A stretch of DNA of 64,000 nucleotides from Diphasiastrum complanatum (Eukaryota > Streptophyta > Lycopodiopsida > Lycopodiales > Lycopodiaceae), in NCBI GenBank assembly GCA_029204225.1, contig CM055098.1, positions 7,216,746-7,280,745 on the forward strand, read 5' to 3'. Shown piece by piece: positions 58,450-64,000 of this stretch. The stretch's first letter is position 1. Every line of letters starts with the position of its first letter. The notes beneath the pieces are model-generated. The model had not been told where the DNA came from. It was given only the letters and a program-made list of their open reading frames with translations, and ran no database searches. A program made the translations under genes and the position numbers.

Positions 58450-60163
58450 ACAAAAGCACTAACATCCAAGTACACTAACATTTGAAATACAAGGAGTTGG
58501 CTCCTTCTTATAGGAAAATCCAATGCATCCCCTTCACAATGTCATCTTGCCATTCTTCATGCCCTTCAAGCCCTCTTTGCCATTTGTCCTCAACCCATTT
58601 GATAGTACACCTAGTGGCCTCCATAAGAGAGTAGGGGAGTGGTGCATTCAAGGCTCTCTTCCAAAACTAGCCAAGATGCCATTTTTGTCAAAGGCTAGGG
58701 AGGCCATTCAAGTTTTCCCTTTTGTACACCTTAGAAGCCCAAAATGTCAATGGCTAGTGGGTGTACCTCCCAATTTTTATAGCCTCCAAGGTGTTTTGGC
58801 ATTCATTATCCAAATTTTGGGTGAGGCCCTTTTTTTCAACCCCTAGTTTTAGTAGGAGTCTTTCATTTTTTCTTTGGGTACCTTCGCTTTTGGCCTTTCT
58901 TCGCGTTTTCAAGGGTTGTACTGCTCATTTGTCTGGGTTTTTGGCCTGTTGGGTAACCACTTGCCCCACACATTTCGTTAATTGTCCGTAAATTGTCCAA
59001 ACTTTGTTGTTAGGGTTTATGTGACTCCTTCACTATTAGCCGATATTCTCGCACGGAAAATCGGACTAATATTGAAGTTTAAGTTTGCAATAATTGTAAA
59101 AACCGGCATGTAAAACCCGGTTATTAGAGAAAAATCGGCACAAATTTGCCTTAGAATTGGGTCCCAGCCCGTCCTAAAGTGGCTAGACACAGTTTAAAAG
59201 TAAGAGACTGACTTTCAAAAAAATCGTCAAAAATATTTTGTGGTCAAGTTTTGTAAGACCGAGCCAAAAGTGCCGGTCCACCTAGAATTCGGTCCCAGCC
59301 CGCCCTAAATGAGGCTAGAGCAAATTTTGCGGCCTTAGAAATGGCTAGTAAATATTTTACGGCTTTTCAAAAAAAATGGCCATTTGTAAAAAAATAGCTG
59401 GTATGACCGCGCTAAAATCTCACCATGTACTGAGTCCATTTTTACTAATATATGATCACTCAGTGTATTTTTCAAGGAAACCGTGTTGTCGTGGGAGTCC
59501 TAGTCATGAATGCTAAAGAAGTCAACCACAGAAGAAAAAACCAAGAAAGAAAAGTTTCGAGTAAAAACGGGACCGGAAAATGGATTCGGTGTCAAGGAGT
59601 CACAGAAACCCTAACGGCAAAGTTTGGGCAATTTACGGGCAATTAACGAAATGTGCGGGCCAAGTGGTTATCCAACAGGCCAAAAATCCAGACGCCTACT
59701 AAAAATAGGGGTTGAAAAGGGGCCTCACCCAAAATTTGGATATTAAATGCCAAAACACCTTGGAGGCTATAAAAATTGGGAGGTACACCCACTAGCCATT
59801 GACATTTTGGGTTTCTAGGGTGTACGAAAGGGGAAACTTAAATGGCCTCCCTAGCCTTTGACAAAAATGGCATCTTGGCTAGTTTTGGAAGAGAGCCTTG
59901 AATGCACCACTCCCCCACTCTCTTATGGAGGCCACTAGGTGTACTATCAAATGGGTTGAGGACAAATGGCAAAGAGGGCTTGAAGGGCATAAAAATTTGC
60001 AAAGCCTCATTTTGAACGGGGACACTTGGGTTTTCCTATAAAAAGGAGCCAACTCTTTGTATTTGTGGATAGTATTGAGAGTTAGTGTTGAGGATAGTGT
60101 TGAGAGTTAGTGTTGAGGATGTGTGTTGAGAGTTAGTGTATTTGGATGTTAGAGCTTTTGTAA
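58450..60163. repeat. Large inverted repeat, arms of about 580 bp
   Basis: Arm 1 (58,450-59,033) is the reverse complement of arm 2 (59,591-60,163), with substitutions and an extra ~75 bp in arm 1 near 58,865-58,940. Arm 2 on the plus strand and arm 1 on the minus strand each carry CCTATAA(A/G)AAGGAGCC, so each looks like a promoter-bearing LTR region, placed head to head. The 557-bp spacer contains its own direct repeat. Lower similarity, CA/GT-rich, may extend further outward on both sides. Confidence 0.85.
59150..59320. repeat. Direct repeat in the inverted-repeat spacer
   Basis: TTAGAATTGGGTCCCAGCCC at about 59,152 recurs as CTAGAATTCGGTCCCAGCCC at about 59,284, followed by (G/C)CCTAAA and GGCTAGA in both. 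Spacing is about 132 bp. Confidence 0.75.
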
Positions 60164-62827
60164 CCTTGTTGTCTTGCCTCATATGAGTGTGATTTGCTTG
60201 GAGGTAGTGTCTTGAATTGTAGTTGTGTGGTGTGGTTGTTGTTAGTAGTTTGAGAGTAATGTTAGTGGTTAGGCGTGAATGCTTGATTGCTTAGTGTGAT
60301 GCCTTGATTGTGGTTGTTTCAATCTCACATTGTCTGGAGGTCTTTGATTTTATTATTGAGAATTGTTTATAGTTGGTTACCCTCTTTCTCTCATTGATAA
60401 GATGTAGAGTGTTTGAATGCTTGAAGAGATCTAGAGGATGCTTACTCCTTGTTTTGAATTGTTGGTTGATTGATGCTCATGGTTGGTTGGAATGAGCCTT
60501 TGGTGGTCTGTGACTTCAATCGTAGTGGTTTAAATGCGTTTGTGTTTGTATTTGATGTGCAACCAACCTGGTTGTTTAGTGAGGCTTATGTTTGATGATT
60601 AATAGTCCGAGCTTATTGTCATCTGGTTTGATCAGTTGAAGGTAGGATTTTGTATCAATGTGGTGGGCAATGTTCATATGAGTGCATGCTTGCAGGTTCT
60701 TATATCTCGGTGATTGACGTCAAGTGTTTGAATTTGTTAGTACCTAGTTGTATGTGAATGTGTGTGATGGTGCCCTTGGTTCACTTCAAATTGTGAGGGT
60801 TACTTGAAAAGCAACGGACCTGTTTTCTACTTGTCAAAATTGCGACCTTCCATCACTATCTACAACGAAAAAATCCGGTTCTTAGACCTACTGCGATCTT
60901 CTGATCGTTGTCCACAGAGGAAAATCGAGGATTTAAAACCTCTGATCGCTGCCCATAGCCTGCCTACACTTGCTCGAGGCCTGTATTGCCTGCCTGGGGC
61001 CCTGCACTACCTAGTTGCGGCCTATCCATCTTTGATACGCCCTGTTACAGGCTGCTATGGCCTCCAAGCCCTACCTACTGGCTGCCTGCAGCTCATCGCT
61101 GCCCTGTTGGCCCTGTGTTCTGCCTGCTAGCTCATCGCTGCCTGTAGCCCTGCTCTGTCTGTCTGTCTGCGGCCGTTTTTGCCTGCCTTGATCTGCCCAT
61201 CTGTCCTCGCTGCCTCACCTACTGTTCACTAGCCCCGTTTTTCGCTTGTGTGGCCCTGTCTACCTCTGTGTGCGGCTTCCTAAGGCCTATACCTACTGTT
61301 TGCGGCAAATAGGTTGCTGCTACGTGGCCTCCAACTGTCAAACTAGGCTCCTGCCTAACTATGACCTACAAAGCCTGCCTGCCTACTGATTTTTCCGATG
61401 CCCTGTGGATCCTTCCAATGACTGGTGGTAAAGTTTTTGTTCTCTGATCTCGCTACCTGTTCAAGTATCGGCAGAAAACAACAAGTGCAAATGACTCTCT
61501 GAAGAACAAAGGCAAAGCTACCTCAGACCAAAAGTGGCATTCATGACTAGTACTTCAACAATTTTCGTTCACCTATATTCACACTGAGGTATGGTTTTAC
61601 TTCATCTCAGTTGGGTTTTATAGTCTCTATTTTTGTACTTGCTTGCTTCCCGTGGGAATATGTGTGCTTGAAGTCCGTACTTGCCTTCATTTATTGAAGG
61701 AGTGGTAGGATACTTAGAAATCATTGCGTAGTTGTAGCATGCTAATACTATGTGGGGACTTAATCATTTCAATAATTCCGCATTTGCCATGTCCCTATCG
61801 AGACCTAATCAATTGTGGTTTCTTTCTGAAAGAGTAGATAGTGAAGTATCATATCTGTGTACTAGGTATTCTTTTTGGGTCAGGTTTAGAAAAGTGACGT
61901 TATATTGTATTAAAGTAGTAAAACAGTTTTCTGATGTTAGATGAGTGAAATTATTGTATGTCATGACTAGAATACTAGGAACCCAAGCATTTCTTATATT
62001 TATCATTTTTTTAGTCAGTATCCAAAAGTCCTATTACATACTCTGGTAGAGGAGGCAAGTGTTTTTCGATAGTATGCATTAATATTATGAAAACCAAGGT
62101 TTTTCCCACGGTTAGAGCAAGTAAACGGTTGTGTATTGCGGTTTGGTAGCATATGAAAATGTTTTCTTCATAGTCACTACATTTGGTCGTTGTCGGTCTA
62201 TAAAAAAGTTGGCATACAACATTATTGATAATTTGTGGAAATCGTCAAGTTCTTTAGTGTTTCTTCCGTTTTGTCAATTATGAAGCGCGTCAGCTGGACT
62301 CGACCTCTGTGAAACACCAGAGCGGGCCGTCCACCATCCGCGGTTGAAATACACCGCCTTGGTTAAGTGTCACACTAGTCACACCCACCGTCAAAACTGT
62401 CTAGCGAAATACCTAGACCCGACGGTCGGCGAAAATACCGCCGCTTAGCAAACAAAGCGGTGCGTATAACTTGCACCCCACGAGCACATCATAGACAGTA
62501 AATCGGTTTTCAGCCCATGTAAGATCTTTACCAACTGTAAGCCGAATTCACTGGGGAAAGAGACATTAGCGATCAGAAGTTTTTGCGAAACCATAATTCT
62601 AGGAAGCTAGTAAATCATTGCACCAAAAGTACTTGCAACCGTATCTCTGAGAGCCTGGAAAACTCTCATCGGTTGGGGAGCACGAGGTAACAGAGGAAGC
62701 CCCCAGGATTGGATGTGACAGGACCTTCGTTACTCACGTAGGGCATAGCCACCATCAGTAGTGGTGCCCCTTGACTTTCTTAGGACGTTTTGGCTGGACC
62801 AATCCCCTGCCAAAAATGGCCCTAACA
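60164..62827 (+). mobile_element. Presumed R/U5 and leader part of a long LTR
   Basis: Between the TATA-bearing arm 2 and the primer-binding site at 62,829 there is no gene. The segment at 60,950-61,400 is built of GCCTG/CCTGC words (for example TGCCTGCCTGGGGCCCTG). The segment at about 62,290-62,480 is another GC-rich island. It ends GGCCCTAACA, a normal LTR end. The LTR start is unknown, and I cannot confirm the length. Confidence 0.4.
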
Positions 62828-62828
62828 T

Positions 62829-62848
62829 TGGTGCGTCTGCCGGGAGTC
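62829..62848 (+). other. Putative primer-binding site of right-edge gypsy-like element
   Basis: TGGTGCGTCTGCCGGGAGTC resembles the TGGCGCCGTTGCCGGGGA sites of Athila-type plant gypsy elements, with a few mismatches. It stands one base after ...CCCTAACA, a plausible LTR end. Confidence 0.5.
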
Positions 62849-63284
62849 AAAAAATTTCAAGAGATGTTGCTTGAAAGAGTAGTTATCCATATTGTTGGAC
62901 TACAAAGCACTAGTTGTCATACTACCAGAAGTCTACACGTTTCGTAGGTCCTAGATTGCATGTGTTGAAAACAATTCCACTATCTAAACTGTTAGCCGCA
63001 AGCTAGCATCACCGTACAAGCGGCTAGTACCACGTTGATCATAGGACGAAGTGGTTAGCATCACACAATGATGTGTGCTGATCCCACACCCAGAACATAC
63101 GTTATGAGTTCACAATCCAACCCTAGTTGCATGTGATCCGACTTCGCCAAGGCCATTCTACTTCCAACAGTTTGGAATACAATTTGGACTGGAGACTGCA
63201 TACAATTTTCACCAGCAGGGAGTTTAGGTTGTGATGCCAAGTACTACTAGAAATCTTTCATAGAGTGACGGGATAGGTCAAAGA

Positions 63285-63575
63285 ATGGGGTTTCGTATGA
63301 AGCCTAGGGTGAAAGTGAGAACCAGAGCCCTAAGTCGAAAGTCATTACCCTACAACCCACCAACCCTAGCATCCCGTAGAGACAGCACCTGGTATAGAGA
63401 ACCAAGAAAAACTGTACATGGGTATGGTTGGATTAGGATTGAGCAGAAAAACGACCAAGTAGAGTTAGTTAGGTCGTATGCAGTATTAGTGGACGAAGGA
63501 TGGATGACCTATGGGATAACGTGGAAAAATCACAAAACGCATGTGCAACGACAATTGATTGCTATCCGTAAGTGA
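63285..63575 (+). CDS. 96-aa ORF between primer-binding site and gag-like ORF
   Basis: A complete ATG-to-stop frame beginning MGFRMKPRVKVRTRALSRK, very basic at first, then HGYGWIRIEQKNDQVELV and DEGWMTYGITWKNHKTHVQR. I do not recognise it. It lies about 440 bp after the primer-binding site and 190 bp before the next ORF, the place where Ogre-like gypsy elements have an extra ORF upstream of gag. Codon usage and lack of stops are consistent with coding, but it is short. It may be a partial or chance frame. Confidence 0.35.
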   Translation: MGFRMKPRVKVRTRALSRKSLPYNPPTLASRRDSTWYREPRKTVHGYGWIRIEQKNDQVELVRSYAVLVDEGWMTYGITWKNHKTHVQRQLIAIRK

Positions 63576-63762
63576 GAAATCTATTATGCAGCAATCATTA
63601 GTGTCACCCTAGACAAGACATCATAGGTATACCAAGGAAACCTAGGTCTAAGGGAGCACCACACGGAGAGACTTCAAATCCCCAGAGAGACCGTTTAGGG
63701 CTTAGAAGAAGCAATCGTGGGTTTCTTGTCCAACCAGTCTTAAATGATGAGTCTCACCCACC

Positions 63763-64000
63763 TACAATGGACTTGGATGATACGTTGGAACCTATAGAAG
63801 AACTACCAGAACTTGAGCCAACCGACGCTACAGAACCACTGTTAGTGAATGTAGCACCTGCTACTACAGAACGTGTTGCCAACAGAATGGCACGACGTTT
63901 GACTGAACCAATCATAGTATCCCCGGAGACAGGAGGACTACCGAAGCTTAGTGGATCCACTCCTGAGTTTCATGGAGCACCGTATGAAAGTGCCGAAGAG
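63763..64000 (+). CDS. Gag-like ORF, 5' part only (runs off window)
   Basis: The frame is open from the stop at 63,598 to the window end. The first in-frame ATG is at 63,763 (MDLDDTLEPIEELPELEPTD). An acidic N terminus is followed by RMARRLTEPIIVSPETGG and LPKLSGSTPEFHGAPYESAE. A PxLSGSTPEFHG-like passage resembles the entry into a retrotransposon gag domain (KLPKFxGxxxE). Position after the primer-binding site supports gag of the right-edge element. The opposite-strand frame here is its shadow. Confidence 0.5.

Noticed and set aside
58523-58991. Plus-strand frames of 107 and 76 codons in arm 1 of the inverted repeat
   Set aside because: They lie in LTR-like repeat DNA, and the same sequence in arm 2 does not keep the frames.
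60804-61130. 108-codon plus frame in the GCCTG-rich segment
   Set aside because: Low-complexity translation (repeated Leu/Ala/Cys/Pro words) with no domain; explained by the biased DNA.
59008-62827. A 3.8-kb LTR bounded by TGTTAGGG and CCCTAACA
   Set aside because: The ends are an 8-bp inverted match, but TGTTAGGG at 59,008 lies inside arm 1 of the inverted repeat, which continues past it, so it is not a clean LTR boundary.
63754-63960. 68-codon minus frame rich in serine and glycine
   Set aside because: Shadow of the plus-strand gag-like ORF, which has the better composition and context.

Overview
The window is nuclear DNA of a land plant. It carries two spliced genes with canonical plant introns, an ABCB transporter of the plant ABCB15-like clade and a plant-type EYES ABSENT phosphatase homologue. 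Everything else is dense LTR-retrotransposon debris of both superfamilies (Ty3/gypsy chromoviruses and Ty1/copia). The AT-rich intergenic DNA, nested and decayed retroelements, long compound (TG)n(AG)n microsatellites and an N-terminally extended EYA suggest a large, repeat-rich genome. A non-flowering lineage is possible, but nothing here fixes the taxon.

Layout: 1-1.7 kb is non-coding. 1.7-8.8 kb is the EYA gene (minus strand, 7 exons that join without a frame break into 433 codons, plus a possible in-frame 105-nt cassette exon in its last intron). 8.8-12.65 kb holds a diverged duplicate of the EYA first-exon block and copia debris. 12,660-18,446 is a nearly complete Ty3/gypsy chromovirus with 358/359-bp LTRs, a perfect 5-bp target duplication and one in-frame stop in the integrase. 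19.7-30.7 kb is a very AT-rich, essentially non-coding nest bounded by about 430-bp direct repeats, made of several related copies of one family; a further copy lies at 53.8-56.1 kb. 30.7-35.3 kb is copia debris with several primer-binding-site and polypurine motifs.

36,003-42,828 is the ABCB gene (minus strand, 9 exons, 1,249 codons plus stop, complete). It has a GC-AG intron, microsatellites next to its start codon and next to one splice donor, and tandem repeats in intron 1 and upstream. 43.0-46.5 kb is repeat-rich flank plus a copia integrase relic. 46,498-52,513 is a second, older gypsy element (469-bp LTRs, perfect target duplication) with a dead reverse transcriptase. 52.5-58.0 kb contains copia relics and a terminal LTR. 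58.4-60.2 kb is a large inverted repeat of two TATA-bearing LTR-like arms. 60.2-64.0 kb appears to be the end of an LTR, a primer-binding site, a 96-codon ORF and the start of a gag-like ORF running off the window.

The only host genes I can defend are EYA and ABCB. They are unrelated in function and there is no operon-like organisation. The coherent biology here is retroelement turnover: two chromoviruses that both lack the gag zinc knuckle and protease, a non-coding LARD-like family, and a possibly Ogre-like element entering at the right edge.
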